Shown: positions 37,038 through 46,690 of the stretch, piece after piece | Numbering within the stretch: the first letter of the stretch is position 1 | Layout of the letters: every line of letters starts with the position of its first letter | NCBI GenBank assembly: GCA_002706335.1 | Contig: PAKZ01000006.1 | Span: 1-64,000 of the forward strand | Source of the DNA: Ahrensia sp. | GTDB lineage: Bacteria; Pseudomonadota; Alphaproteobacteria; Rhizobiales; Rhizobiaceae | DNA length: 64,000 nucleotides | Direction of reading: 5' to 3' | Translations under genes and position numbers: made by a program | The notes under the pieces: model-generated | What the model was told of the DNA's origin: nothing | Seen by the model: only the letters and a program-made list of their open reading frames with translations | Database searches by the model: none

Positions 37038-38093
37038 ATGCAGTCCAAGATACCGGCTACGGTGATCACCGGGTTCCTCGGCGCGGGCAAGACGACGATG
37101 ATCCGCAACCTGCTGGAAAATGCCGGTGGGCGGAAGATCGCACTGATCATCAACGAGTTCGGCGATCTCGGCGTCGATGGCGAGGTGCTGAAGGGCTGCG
37201 GTATCGAGACCTGCGGCGAGGACGATATCGTCGAGCTGAACAATGGCTGCATCTGCTGCACGGTGGCGGACGATTTCATCCCGACCATGGCGAAGCTGCT
37301 GGAGCGCGAGAACCGTCCGGACCATATCGTTATCGAGACATCGGGGCTGGCGCTGCCGCAGCCGCTGGTTGCCGCCTTCAATTGGCCGGACATCAAGACG
37401 GCCGTGACGGTGGACGGTGTTATAACCGTGGTCGACGCCGCCGCCGTTTCCGAAGGCCGGTTTGCCGACGACCACGACAGGCTGGAGGCGCAGCGCGCAG
37501 CCGACGAGGCGCTGGATCACGAAAGCCCGCTCGAAGAACTGTTCGAGGACCAGATACGCGCCGCCGACATGGTGGTTCTGAACAAGGCCGACCTGATCGA
37601 CGCCGGCCGCCTGGAAGCGGTGCGGTCCAATGTGGCCGGTCAGACCGACCGGGCGCTGAAGATCGTGCATGCGACGCAGGGAAAATTGCCGGCCGAGGTG
37701 CTTCTCGGGCTGGATTCGGCGACCGAGGACCAGATCGCGCTGAGAAAGTCGCATCACGAGATGGAGCATGAGGACGGCGTCGATCATGACCATGATCACG
37801 ACGAATTCGAGAGCTTCGTCGCCGAGACGGGCGCAATTTCGGATCCGAACGCTTTCGTCGCGGGGCTGAAGGAGATCATCGCGCGCCATGACGTATTGCG
37901 CCTGAAGGGCTTTATCGACGTGCCGGGCAAGCCGATGCGCCTCGTCGTGCAGGCGGTCGGCCAGCGCATCGAGACCTATTTCGACCGGCCGTGGCGGTCG
38001 GGTGAGGGCCGCTCGACGAAGCTGGTGGTGATCGGCTTGCATGACATCGACCAGAAAGCGATTGGCGAGGCCATTGCCGCCGCGGCGGGCTGA
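37038..38093 (+). CDS. cobW: CobW: GTP-dependent metallochaperone for cobalt chelation
   Basis: A 351-residue COG0523 GTPase. The P-loop GFLGAGKTT lies at residues 10-18, the metal-binding CxCC in NNGCICCTV near residues 72-75, and the base-recognition NKAD near residue 183. A His/Asp-rich stretch (HHEMEHEDGVDHDHDHDEF) near residues 238-256 probably binds metal. CobW is thought to deliver Co(II) to the CobNST chelatase. The stop overlaps the cobN ATG by one base. It belongs to the riboswitch operon. Confidence 0.95.
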   Translation: MQSKIPATVITGFLGAGKTTMIRNLLENAGGRKIALIINEFGDLGVDGEVLKGCGIETCGEDDIVELNNGCICCTVADDFIPTMAKLLERENRPDHIVIETSGLALPQPLVAAFNWPDIKTAVTVDGVITVVDAAAVSEGRFADDHDRLEAQRAADEALDHESPLEELFEDQIRAADMVVLNKADLIDAGRLEAVRSNVAGQTDRALKIVHATQGKLPAEVLLGLDSATEDQIALRKSHHEMEHEDGVDHDHDHDEFESFVAETGAISDPNAFVAGLKEIIARHDVLRLKGFIDVPGKPMRLVVQAVGQRIETYFDRPWRSGEGRSTKLVVIGLHDIDQKAIGEAIAAAAG

Positions 38094-38629
38094 TGCATCT
38101 CCTCCTCGCGCAGAAGGGTACGCTGTCGGACGGCGACGGAGAGGCGGTCGATCTCGGCCAGACGCCGGGCGATCTCTGCTTCCTGTCGGCAGCCGATACG
38201 GAGCTGGCGAGCCTCGCCAATGCGCATGGCGGCGAGGAGCCGACGCTTCGGCTAGTCAACCTTCTGCAGCTGAAACATCCGATGTCCGTCGACACATGGG
38301 TCGAGCGGACGGGCCGGCATGCGAAGCTGATCGTGATCCGTATCCTCGGCGGGGCGGGCTACTGGCCCTATGGGCTGGAGGCGATCCATGCGGCGGCGGT
38401 CGATCACGGGATCAAGCTCGCGGTGCTGCCGGGCGATGACAAGCCTGACCCGGGGCTTACGCGGTTCTGCACGCTTCCCGCCGAGGCCTGCGAGACGCTG
38501 TGGCGATTCCTGATCGAGGGCGGGGCGGAGAATGCGCGCGGTTTCCTCGATGCCTGCGGCGACGTTCTGGCGGGGAACGAGATCGAGGGCGAAGCGGCGC
38601 CGCTGCTGAAGGCGGGGGTGTTCGGTTTA

Positions 38630-38685
38630 CCCCCCTCTGCCCCTGACGGGACATCTCCCCCACAAAGGGGGAGAGTGGCGGGTGG
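38630..38685. repeat. Palindromic repeat copy A inserted in frame in cobN
   Basis: A 55-base element, CCCCCTCTGCCC...ACATCTCCCCC...GGGGGAGAGTGG, nearly identical to the copy at 40328. It encodes a Pro/Gly/Ser/Arg-rich stretch (PPSAPDGTSPPQRGRV) without shifting the frame. It belongs to the class of rhizobial intergenic palindromes but here lies within a gene. Confidence 0.8.
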
Positions 38686-40327
38686 AACCGTCGCCATCGT
38701 CTTCTACCGGGCGCTGGTGCAGTCCGGGCAGACAGCGCCGATCGAGGCGCTGGCTAAGGCGCTTTCCGTGCGAGGGTTGGCGGTTTTGCCGGTATATGTC
38801 TCCAGCCTGAAGGACCCGGTATCGGCGGCGACGGTGGAGGCGGTGTTCGATACGCACCGGCCGGATGTTGTGGTGAACGCTACCGGCTTCGCTGTGTCCG
38901 CGCCGGGGGCGGACCGGATGCCGACCGTACTGGAGCGAGACGGAGCGCCGGTAATCCAGGTGGTGCTGTCCGGCTCGCCGAAAGAGGTCTGGGAGGCATC
39001 GCCGCAGGGGCTGAATGCACGCGATCTCGCCATGAATGTTGCGCTGCCGGAAGTGGATGGGCGGGTTTTGTCGCGCGCGGTGTCGTTCAAGAGCGCGAGC
39101 TCGTGGGACACGGCGACGGAGTGCAATATCGTCACGCATGAGCCGGTGGCGGACCGGGTCGCGTTCGTCGCGGATCTGGCGGCGCGCTGGGTGCGGCTGC
39201 GGCGCAGACCTGTCGAGGAAAAGCGCGTTGCCATCGTGCTGGCCAATTATCCGAACCGGGACGGGCGGCTCGCCAACGGCGTCGGGCTGGACACGCCGGC
39301 CGGGACAATCGAAGCACTGAAGGCGATGGCCGAGGCAGGCTTTCCGGTCGGCGATATCCCGGCGGATGGCGACGCGTTGATCGACCATTTGAAGAAGGGG
39401 CCGACCAACGCCGTGAGCGAGGCGCGGGAGATCCGCGAGACGATTTCGCTGAATCAATACAAAGGCTTCTTCGGCGGGCTTCCGAGAGCGATTCAAGCTC
39501 AGGTGACTTAGCGTTGGGGCGAGCCGCAGAGCGATCCGTTTTTCCGGGACGACGTCTTCGCGCTGCCGTTGGCGCGGTACGGCGAGACCTTGGTCGGCAT
39601 CCAGCCGGCGCGCGGCTACAACATCGATCCGAAGGAGACCTACCATTCGCCGGATCTCGTGCCGCCGCATGGCTATCTCGCCTTTTACGCCTATCTGCGC
39701 GGGATCTACGGCGCGGACGCGGTCGTCCATATGGGCAAGCACGGCAATCTGGAATGGCTTCCCGGCAAGGCGCTGGCGCTCTCGGAGACGTGCTGGCCGG
39801 AAGCCGTTTTCGGGCCGCTGCCGCATGTCTATCCATTCATCGTCAACGATCCGGGCGAGGGCACGCAGGCCAAGCGGCGGACATCGGCGGTCATCATCGA
39901 CCACCTGACGCCGCCGCTGACGCGCGCCGAGAGCTACGGGCCGCTGAAGGATCTGGAGGCGCTGGTCGACGAATATTACGAGGCGGCGGGCGGCGATCCG
40001 CGGCGTCTCAAGGGTCTGAAGGTTCGCATTCTCGATCTGGTCCGCGATATCGGTCTCGACCACGACGCCGGGATTGCCGATGGCGATGAAACCGATGCGG
40101 CGCTGGAGAAGCTGGACGCCTATCTCTGCGATCTGAAGGAGATGCAGATCCGCGACGGGCTGCATATTTTCGGACGCGCGCCGGAGGGGCGTCTGTTGAC
40201 CGATCTGGTGACCGCGCTGGCGCGGGTGCCGCGGGGATTGGGCGAGCGAGCTGACCAGAGCCTGCAGCGGGCGATTGCGGGGGATGTTTTTGGTCCAGAA
40301 GCCCTTTCTGCGGGCATCGGCGCCGGA

Positions 40328-40489
40328 CCCCCCTCTGCCCATGACGGGGCATCTCCCCCACAAGGGGGGAGAGTGGAGGCTGGGGGCGACTCCTCCGCTC
40401 AAAACGGGAAAATCGGGAAGCCGGCGTTGCTGTCACCTCCACTCTCCCCCCTTGCGAGGGAGATGTCGGCGCGGTCGCCAGAGGGGAGG
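40328..40489. repeat. Composite palindromic repeat (copy B, two inverted units) inserted in frame in cobN
   Basis: The first unit (40328-40379) repeats copy A. The second (40436-40489) is the same sequence inverted, so the two form arms of about 50 bases around a 56-base centre. The whole block is read in frame and gives a low-complexity Pro/Ser/Gly/Arg insert of about 60 residues (PPQGGRVEAGG ... LLSPPLSPLAREM). It looks like a complete mobile mosaic element. Confidence 0.82.
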
Positions 40490-42036
40490 ACGCCGAAGGC
40501 GAGGGAGGACGGGCTCTTCGACCCCCTCGACTGCGATATGGGCTCACCCTGGACCGGGCCAAGGCCGGACATCCTAGAAGCGGTTTCCGACGATCCCTGG
40601 CGCACCAATGGCGATACGGTGGAGCGGATCGAACTGTTGGCTGCGGGCCTCGTCGGTGGCGAGATCGAATGCCCGCCGGATTGGGCGAGGACGCAAACAG
40701 TGCTCGACGGGATCGACAAGCGGCTCAGGCCGTCGGTGGAAGCTTGCGGAAGGTCCGAGATCGACGGGCTGATGGCGGCGCTTGGCGGGCGGTTCGTCGA
40801 ACCGGGGCTGTCGGGGGCGCCAACGCGGGGGCGGCCGGACGTGTTGCCGACGGGGCGCAATTTCTATTCCGTCGACAGCCGCGCCGTGCCAACCGAGACG
40901 GCGTGGGAACTGGGCAGGAAATCCGCCGAATTGCTGGTGACGCGCTATACGCAGGACCATGGCGAATGGCCGGTCTCGTTCGGGCTGACGGCGTGGGGCA
41001 CGTCGAACATGCGCACCGGCGGCGACGATATCGCCCAGGCGATGGCGCTGATCGGTGCGAAACCCGTCTGGGACGGCATCTCGCGGCGGGTGACCGGGTT
41101 CGAGATCATACCTGTCGCCAAGCTCGGTCGCCCGAGGGTGGATGTGACGCTTCGCATCTCCGGCTTCTTCCGCGATGCATTTCCGGACCAGATCGCGCTG
41201 TTCGACAAGGCGGTGCGAGCGGTCGGGACGCTGGAAGAGGATGAGGGTGACAACCCTGTCGCGGCGCGGATGCGCGCCGAGGCCGCGCGGCTGGTGCAAG
41301 AGGGCGAAGACGCGGAGACCGCGGCACGACGGGCCGGCTACCGGGTGTTCGGCTCGAAGCCCGGTTCCTATGGCGCGGGGTTGCAGGCGCTGATCGACGA
41401 GAAGGGATGGGCCGGCAAGGCGGATCTCGCCGAGGCCTATCTCGTCTGGGGCGGCTACGCCTATGGCGCGCAGGCCGAGGGCAGCGCCGAGCGCGGGCTG
41501 TTCGAGGAACGGCTCAAGGGGATGCAGGCCGTTGTGCAGAACCAGGACAATCGCGAGCACGATCTGCTCGATTCCGACGATTATTACCAGTTCGAAGGCG
41601 GCATGACGGCGGCGGTGGAAACGCTGAAGGGCGAAGCGCCGACGGTCTATCACAACGACCATTCGCGACCCGAACGGCCGGTGGTTCGCACGCTGGAGGA
41701 GGAGATCGGCCGGGTGGTGCGGGCGCGCGTCGTCAATCCGAAATGGATCGCCGGGGTGATGCGACACGGCTACAAGGGCGCTTTCGAGATGGCGGCGACC
41801 GTCGACTACATGTTCGCCTTCGCGGCGACGACCGGTGCGGTGCGCGACCATCATTTCGAGGCCGTCTACCAAGCCTATCTGATGGACGAGACAGTGCGGG
41901 ACTTCATTGCGGACAAGAACCCCGATGCGCTGCGCGAGATGGCGGAGCGGCTGCGTGAAGCGATTGATCGCGGGCTGTGGACCCCGAAAAGCAATTCGGC
42001 GATGTTTGCGCTGAAAGAAATGAGCGGCAGGACTTT

Positions 42037-42468
42037 ATGAGCGGTATTGAAATCACTGTCCTTGACGGCGCGTCGAAAGACCTCGACGATCAGCTTGTCG
42101 ACCTACTCGAAACGCATTCGGAAGAGGCCGGCAGTCCGTTCGTGGAAACCGACGTCAGCATAAAGGCGACCGAAGCGGGAAAGCTGCTCGGCGGTTTGAC
42201 CGGCAAGGCTCATCTCGGTTGGCTCTATGTGAAGCTATTGGCGATGGCGCCCGAGGCGCGGGGTCATGGCGTCGGCGCGAAGTTGATGCGGCGCGGCGAG
42301 GAAGTCGCCCGCGAGATGGGACTCGTCGGCGTCTATCTCGACACTTATGACTTTCAGGCGCCGGGCTTCTACGAAAGGATCGGCTACACCGAGATCGGCC
42401 GGCTGGCGGCCGCTGGCGGTCATCCGCAGCGGATATGGTTCCGGAAACTGTTTTTGGCGGCGGCATGA
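42037..42468 (+). CDS. GNAT family N-acetyltransferase (copy 1)
   Basis: A 143-residue GNAT acetyltransferase. The acetyl-CoA loop is in EARGHGVGAKLMRRGEEVAREMG near residues 72-95, preceded by the strand HLGWLYVKLLAMAP and followed by YLDTYDFQAPGFYERIGY. Its ATG overlaps the cobN stop (ATGA), placing it in the riboswitch transcript. The downstream gene is a clear paralogue. Substrate unknown; such genes are often passengers in cob operons rather than pathway enzymes. Confidence 0.87.
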   Translation: MSGIEITVLDGASKDLDDQLVDLLETHSEEAGSPFVETDVSIKATEAGKLLGGLTGKAHLGWLYVKLLAMAPEARGHGVGAKLMRRGEEVAREMGLVGVYLDTYDFQAPGFYERIGYTEIGRLAAAGGHPQRIWFRKLFLAAA

Positions 42469-42914
42469 CCTCGGTGGATAGCGGCGCGACAAGCATGATC
42501 GAGATTTCGAAATTCGACGGTGAGGACGAGCGGTTCGAAAAGCAGCTCGACGATTTGCTCGACGATCATGCGGAGGCGAATGGCACGCCTTTCGATCCTC
42601 AGACGGTCGGGTTCGTCGCTCGCGACGACGGAGGAGCAATCGTCGGCGGGCTCTATGGATGGGCGCAACTTGGCTGGTTCTTCGTCAAGCTTCTGGCTCT
42701 TGCGCCCGAAGCGCGGAAGACGGGAGCGGGTGGCAGGCTGCTGGCGGAAGCAGAAGATCATGCGCGCAGCGAAGGCCTCGCCGGCGTCTATCTCGACACA
42801 TACGAGTTTCAGGCGCCCGGATTCTACGAGAAGAACGGGTATCGGGAATTCGGCCGGCTGCCGGCGGCGGGCGGGCATCCGCAGCGTATCTGGTACTCCA
42901 AGATTTTCGGCTGA
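42465..42914 (+). CDS. GNAT family N-acetyltransferase (copy 2)
   Basis: A 149-residue paralogue of the preceding GNAT protein. Shared signature: LGW.(F/Y)VKLLA.APEAR, then YLDTY.FQAPGFYE..GY.E.GRL.AAGGHPQRIW. The acetyl-CoA loop is ARKTGAGGRLLAEAE. The start at 42465 overlaps the previous stop (ATGA). A second Met ten codons later (MIEISKF) aligns better with copy 1 and may be the true start. A tandem duplication is the simplest origin. Ends the riboswitch-driven series. Confidence 0.86.
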   Translation: MTSVDSGATSMIEISKFDGEDERFEKQLDDLLDDHAEANGTPFDPQTVGFVARDDGGAIVGGLYGWAQLGWFFVKLLALAPEARKTGAGGRLLAEAEDHARSEGLAGVYLDTYEFQAPGFYEKNGYREFGRLPAAGGHPQRIWYSKIFG

Positions 42915-42922
42915 TTGCCTGC

Positions 42923-43867
42923 TCAGGCCGCCTGGACGGCAGGACGCGAGCGCGCTGCGATGATGCCGGCCGTCGCGATCATCGCCATACCGGTCACTGT
43001 CAGCAGGTCAGGCATCTCCGCGAAGAACAGCAATCCCCAGATCGCGCTGAATGCGAGGTAGGAATAGTCGAAGGCCGACACCGTCGACGCGGCCCCGGTC
43101 TGATATGCGATCGCTGCAAAGACGCTGCCGACGAGCATGGCAGCGCCGAGAATGGCCAGCGCCGCCCATGACATCCCGCCGAGGTCTGTCCAGCCGCCGA
43201 ACAGAAACGGGTTTACGGCGACGCGGTCGGCTGACAGGTCCATTTGCAACAGGACCAGCGAAGCGATCCCGCCAACCAAGATGAAGGCGATGTTCAGCGC
43301 CATCGAGAGGATCAGCGGGTCCTCGTCTCGGCATCGCGTGCGTGTCAGGATCATTGCGAGGGCGTAGCAGACCGCTGCGGCAACGGGCAGAAGCGCCCAC
43401 GCATCGAAACCCTGCGCGTCGGGGCGCAGCATCACGACAACGCCGGCAAAGCCGAGCGCGATCGCGAACCATCGCCGCGCGCCGACACGCTCTCCGGCCA
43501 AACCGGCCGAAAACAGGGTAATGAACAAGGGCGAGGTGTAGTAGGCGGCTGCGGCGAGGGACAATTGCAGGTGCGGCAGCGACGCGTAATAAGCCACCCA
43601 CATGGCGACCAGCAACAGGCTGCGCAGTGCCGTCCACAAAGCCTTTCGGGGGATGAGGCGGACGGTTCCGGCCTTAAGCCCGACCATCGCGGCCAGCACC
43701 GGAAGGACGAAGAGCGAGCGAAGGACGTAGAGTTGCCAGAGCGGAATGTCGACGCTTATCGCCTTGATGATCGCGTCGCCGAGCGACAGCGCAGCGACGG
43801 AAAACAGGATCGCGGCGACCGCGGCTGCGGTGTTGTCCATACGGGGAATTTTCGGCGGGACGCTCAT
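42923..43867 (-). CDS. EamA-family DMT transporter
   Basis: A 314-residue protein with ten hydrophobic segments in two EamA repeats (residues about 14-145 and 160-300). Typical pieces are LSLAAAAYYTSPLFITLFSA in the first half and AIAYQTGAASTVSAFDYSYLAFSAIWGLLFF in the second. DMT transporters export amino acids, purines or other metabolites; the cargo is not readable. The start at 43867 (MSVPPKIPRMDN) is the first Met in family register. A later Met at codon 10 is possible. It is convergent with GNAT copy 2 and divergent from cobO. Confidence 0.87.
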   Translation of the reverse strand: MSVPPKIPRMDNTAAAVAAILFSVAALSLGDAIIKAISVDIPLWQLYVLRSLFVLPVLAAMVGLKAGTVRLIPRKALWTALRSLLLVAMWVAYYASLPHLQLSLAAAAYYTSPLFITLFSAGLAGERVGARRWFAIALGFAGVVVMLRPDAQGFDAWALLPVAAAVCYALAMILTRTRCRDEDPLILSMALNIAFILVGGIASLVLLQMDLSADRVAVNPFLFGGWTDLGGMSWAALAILGAAMLVGSVFAAIAYQTGAASTVSAFDYSYLAFSAIWGLLFFAEMPDLLTVTGMAMIATAGIIAARSRPAVQAA

Positions 43868-44107
43868 AGTGCCCTTATGCGGGCCTGGATTGGACGTGCC
43901 AATGCGTAACAGCAAGCCTCCTGCCATCGCATGTCAGGACGGGTGGATATGGGCGCCGGCATTGTCGCTACGGCGATTCATCTTCGTGCCCTAAGCCTTC
44001 ATTTTTACGGTGAAATTTGCACCCGGACGGCATCGTGTCTGGAACAAGCATGCCGAATGGAATAGCGTCTCGGAAGGCTTGCAGAAGAACGAGAATCGAG
44101 GGACGCC

Positions 44108-44722
44108 ATGAGCGCTGAAAACGATAGCGAACGCCACGCCACCAAGATGGCGAAGAAGAAAGCGGCGCGCGACAAGATCATGGCCACCAAGACCGACGAG
44201 AAGGGTCTGGTCATCGTCCACACGGGCAAGGGCAAGGGCAAGTCGACGGCCGCCTTCGGGATGATCTTCCGGCATATCGCCCACGGCCGCAAATGCGCCG
44301 TGGTGCAGTTCATAAAGGGCGGGATGGCAACCGGCGAGCGCAACCTGATCCAGGAACGCTTCTCGGATATCTGCTCGTTTTACACGATGGGCGAGGGCTT
44401 CACATGGGAAACCCAGAACAAGGAGCGCGACATCGAGATGGCGAAGGCCGCCTGGGAGAAGGCGAAGGAACTGATCCGTGACGAGACGAACACGATGGTG
44501 CTGCTCGACGAGATAAATATCGCGATCCGCTACGACTATGTCGACGCGCATGAGGTCGTGGAGTTCCTCAAGGCGGAAAAGCCGGAGATGACGCATGTGG
44601 TCTTGACGGGGCGCAACGCCTCGGAGGACCTGATCGAGGCGGCGGACCTTGTCACGGAGATGGAACTGGTCAAACATCCCTTTCGTTCGGGGATCAAGGC
44701 ACAGATCGGCGTGGAATATTGA
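44108..44722 (+). CDS. cobO: Cob(I)yrinic acid a,c-diamide adenosyltransferase
   Basis: A 204-residue CobO/CobA-type enzyme that adenosylates the reduced corrinoid with ATP. The P-loop GKGKGKSTAAFGM lies near residues 40-52; VQFIKGG, FTMGEGFTW-like FYTMGEGFTW, LLDEINIAIRYDYVD and VVLTGRNASEDLIEAADLVTEM complete the family signature. The lysine-rich N terminus is normal. It has its own 240-base upstream region, in which I see no riboswitch, and no ORF. It is followed by an oxidase gene after one base, so the two are cotranscribed. Confidence 0.95.
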   Translation: MSAENDSERHATKMAKKKAARDKIMATKTDEKGLVIVHTGKGKGKSTAAFGMIFRHIAHGRKCAVVQFIKGGMATGERNLIQERFSDICSFYTMGEGFTWETQNKERDIEMAKAAWEKAKELIRDETNTMVLLDEINIAIRYDYVDAHEVVEFLKAEKPEMTHVVLTGRNASEDLIEAADLVTEMELVKHPFRSGIKAQIGVEY

Positions 44723-44723
44723 G

Positions 44724-45980
44724 ATGACGACCTATGACGCGGTGGTTCTGGGCGCTGGCATTGTCGGCGTCGCGACAGCAATCCAGCTGCGCAAGCGCGG
44801 GCTGTCGGTCGCGCTGGTCGACCGGCGCGGTCCGGGCGAGGAGACGAGCCACGGCAATGCAGGGTTGATCCAGCGCGAGGGCGTTCATCCCTATGTCTTT
44901 CCGCGCGATCCGCGCACGATTATCGGCGTCGCGCTGAAGCGTCGCACCGATGCCGACTACCATCTTTCCTCGCTGCCGTCCGTCGCACCCTTCCTGATGC
45001 GCTATTTCGCGGCGTCGACCCCGGAGCGCGCACGAAAGACTTTCGAGGCCAATATCCCGCTGTTCGCGCGCTGCCTCGAGGCGCATGAAGCGCTGATGAT
45101 GGAGGCGGGCTCGCAGGATCTCGTGCGCAAGACCGGCTGGATCAAGCTGTTCCGCAAACAGGCAAGCGCCGAGGAGGCGGATGTGCAGGCGCGCGAATTG
45201 CGCGAGATCGGCCTCGCCGCGTCGATGCTCGACAACGAGGCGCTGAATGCGCTGGAGCCGGATATCGACACGTCCAGACTGGCCGGCGGACTGCATTACG
45301 GCGACCCCTGGTGCTGCAGCAATCCGGGTGCCTTGGTGAAATCCTATGCGGCGCTTTACGAGAAGCTTGGCGGCGAGACCGTGACGGCCGAGATCGCCGG
45401 TGTCCAACGGCGCGACGGCCAATGGGCGGTGACGACGAACGGGCCGGATATCGCGGGCGAGCAACTGGTGGTTACGCTGGGACCGTGGTCGAAGCGGCTG
45501 CTGGATGCAGTCGGCGTTACCCTGCCGATGGGTGTCAAGCGCGGCTATCACCGGCATTACAAGCCGGAGGGCGAGGCGAAACTGAACCGGCCGGTGCTGG
45601 ACGGCGATGTCGGCTATGTGATGGCGCCGATGGCGCGCGGCGTCCGGCTGACGTCCGGCGCCGAATTCGCCCGGCAGGACGCGCCCGCGACGCCGCGGCA
45701 ATTGCAGCGCGTTTTGCCCAAGGCGCGAGAGGTATTTCCACTGGGCGAAAGCGTCGACGAGCGTGCCTGGCTCGGCGCACGGCCGGTCTTGCCAGACATG
45801 CTGCCGGTGATCGGGGCCGCGCCGAAGAATCCCGGCCTCTGGCTGCATTTCGGCCACGCTCATCACGGTTTCACGCTGGGGCCGGCGACAGCGGAACTCG
45901 TCTCTCAGCTGATTACGGGCGAGACGCCTTATTGCGACCCCGCGCCCTACAGCCCCCAGCGTTTCACCCGGGCTCGATAG
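44724..45980 (+). CDS. FAD-dependent amino acid oxidase (DadA-like)
   Basis: A 418-residue DAO-family flavoprotein. The FAD motif VVLGAGIVGVATAIQL lies near residue 8; GEETSHGNAGLIQREG and HFGHAHHGFTLGPATAELV are typical of D-amino-acid dehydrogenase/DadA-like members. It starts one base after the cobO stop. The 3' end overlaps the convergent methyltransferase gene by 34 bases. The substrate may be a D-amino acid or a related imino acid; the link to cobO is positional only. Confidence 0.87.
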   Translation: MTTYDAVVLGAGIVGVATAIQLRKRGLSVALVDRRGPGEETSHGNAGLIQREGVHPYVFPRDPRTIIGVALKRRTDADYHLSSLPSVAPFLMRYFAASTPERARKTFEANIPLFARCLEAHEALMMEAGSQDLVRKTGWIKLFRKQASAEEADVQARELREIGLAASMLDNEALNALEPDIDTSRLAGGLHYGDPWCCSNPGALVKSYAALYEKLGGETVTAEIAGVQRRDGQWAVTTNGPDIAGEQLVVTLGPWSKRLLDAVGVTLPMGVKRGYHRHYKPEGEAKLNRPVLDGDVGYVMAPMARGVRLTSGAEFARQDAPATPRQLQRVLPKAREVFPLGESVDERAWLGARPVLPDMLPVIGAAPKNPGLWLHFGHAHHGFTLGPATAELVSQLITGETPYCDPAPYSPQRFTRAR

Positions 45981-46507
45981 GCGGACCAGGCTTCGCCATA
46001 AGTGCGGGCAAGCCATCGCTCCTCAAAGGGAACTGCAAAGACATAGAGCGCCGCGAGCGCGCCGGCGGAGATCGCCACGGGCCACGATGCCGCAAGCAGT
46101 ATCCAGCCGAGACAGAGTGCGATGTTGGCAGTGTAAGTCGGGTTGCGGGTACCGGCGAATATGCCGCCGGTCACGAGGCGGCGGTCGGCGCCCATCGACT
46201 GGTCGAGACCGAGTTGCATGATCGCGAAAGAACTGGCTGAACTGGCGACGGAAGCGAGCGGAAAGCCGATAAACCAGCGGATGCCGTCCGGCCAGCCCCA
46301 GGCGTTCCAACTTGTCTGTCCCGCGTAATAGGCCGCGCCTATCGCGATGGCGGTTACGCTCCAGGTGGCGACCCGCGCCGGCCAGCCGAAATGCAGCGGC
46401 GGCCAGATCGGGCGAGCCGGGTTTTTGTCCGACCACGCAATGATCGCGGCTACGAAGAGGCACGCGGCGACTGTGATCGATGCAAAGACCATTCCCATGG
46501 ATATCAA
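45947..46507 (-). CDS. Isoprenylcysteine-carboxylmethyltransferase/phospholipid-methyltransferase-like membrane protein
   Basis: A 186-residue protein with about five hydrophobic segments and the ICMT/PEMT-type motif GGIFAGTRNPTYTANIALCLGW followed by EERWLARTYGEAWSAYRARVKRW, which forms the AdoMet-binding helix pair of this family. It probably methylates a lipid or a small molecule, though many members are uncharacterised. The start shown is a TTG four bases after GGAG. The ATG three codons later (46498) is the alternative. It overlaps the oxidase gene tail to tail. Confidence 0.82.
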   Translation of the reverse strand: MISMGMVFASITVAACLFVAAIIAWSDKNPARPIWPPLHFGWPARVATWSVTAIAIGAAYYAGQTSWNAWGWPDGIRWFIGFPLASVASSASSFAIMQLGLDQSMGADRRLVTGGIFAGTRNPTYTANIALCLGWILLAASWPVAISAGALAALYVFAVPFEERWLARTYGEAWSAYRARVKRWGL

Positions 46508-46690
46508 ACAGCTCCGTGTGCGTTTGCCGGTGAGTTAGGCGGGGCGTGTGCGCCGCCAAGTGACAAAAACGCAGAATCTTAGCGAAAATAGCAAAATTGC
46601 AGGCATCGCCTTAACCATCCGGTCATCCTGCTCGCTTAGCTTGGAACGGCAAGGGCCTATGACCGGCAGGGGCACGGGACGGGAGCGGAT

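Larger units (their letters stand above)
38093..42040 (+). pseudogene. cobN: Aerobic cobaltochelatase subunit CobN, interrupted by an in-frame amber codon
   Basis: CobN is the large subunit of the ATP-dependent chelatase that inserts cobalt into hydrogenobyrinic acid a,c-diamide. The frame of 1316 codons is open from the ATG at 38093 to the stop at 42040 except for one TAG at 39509-39511. It falls inside the conserved GFFGGLPRAIQAQVT/RWGEPQSDPFF stretch, where a coding codon is expected. Downstream VVHMGKHGNLEWLPGKALALSE and FYSVDSRAVPTETAWELGRK are intact. Two palindromic repeats add about 20 and 60 residues in frame, which explains a length above the usual 1250 or so. The TAG may be a real mutation, a sequencing error, or read through; the intact second half suggests recent or artefactual loss. 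Confidence 0.9.

Noticed and set aside
39509-39511. Pyrrolysine or other recoding at the cobN TAG
   Set aside because: MttB-type pyrrolysine use is not expected in this order, the MttB-family gene here lacks an in-frame TAG, and CobN has no known recoded position. Mutation or error is simpler.
38627-40402. 591-residue antisense frame across cobN
   Set aside because: Shadow of the cobN frame with low-complexity composition; no start context or family features.
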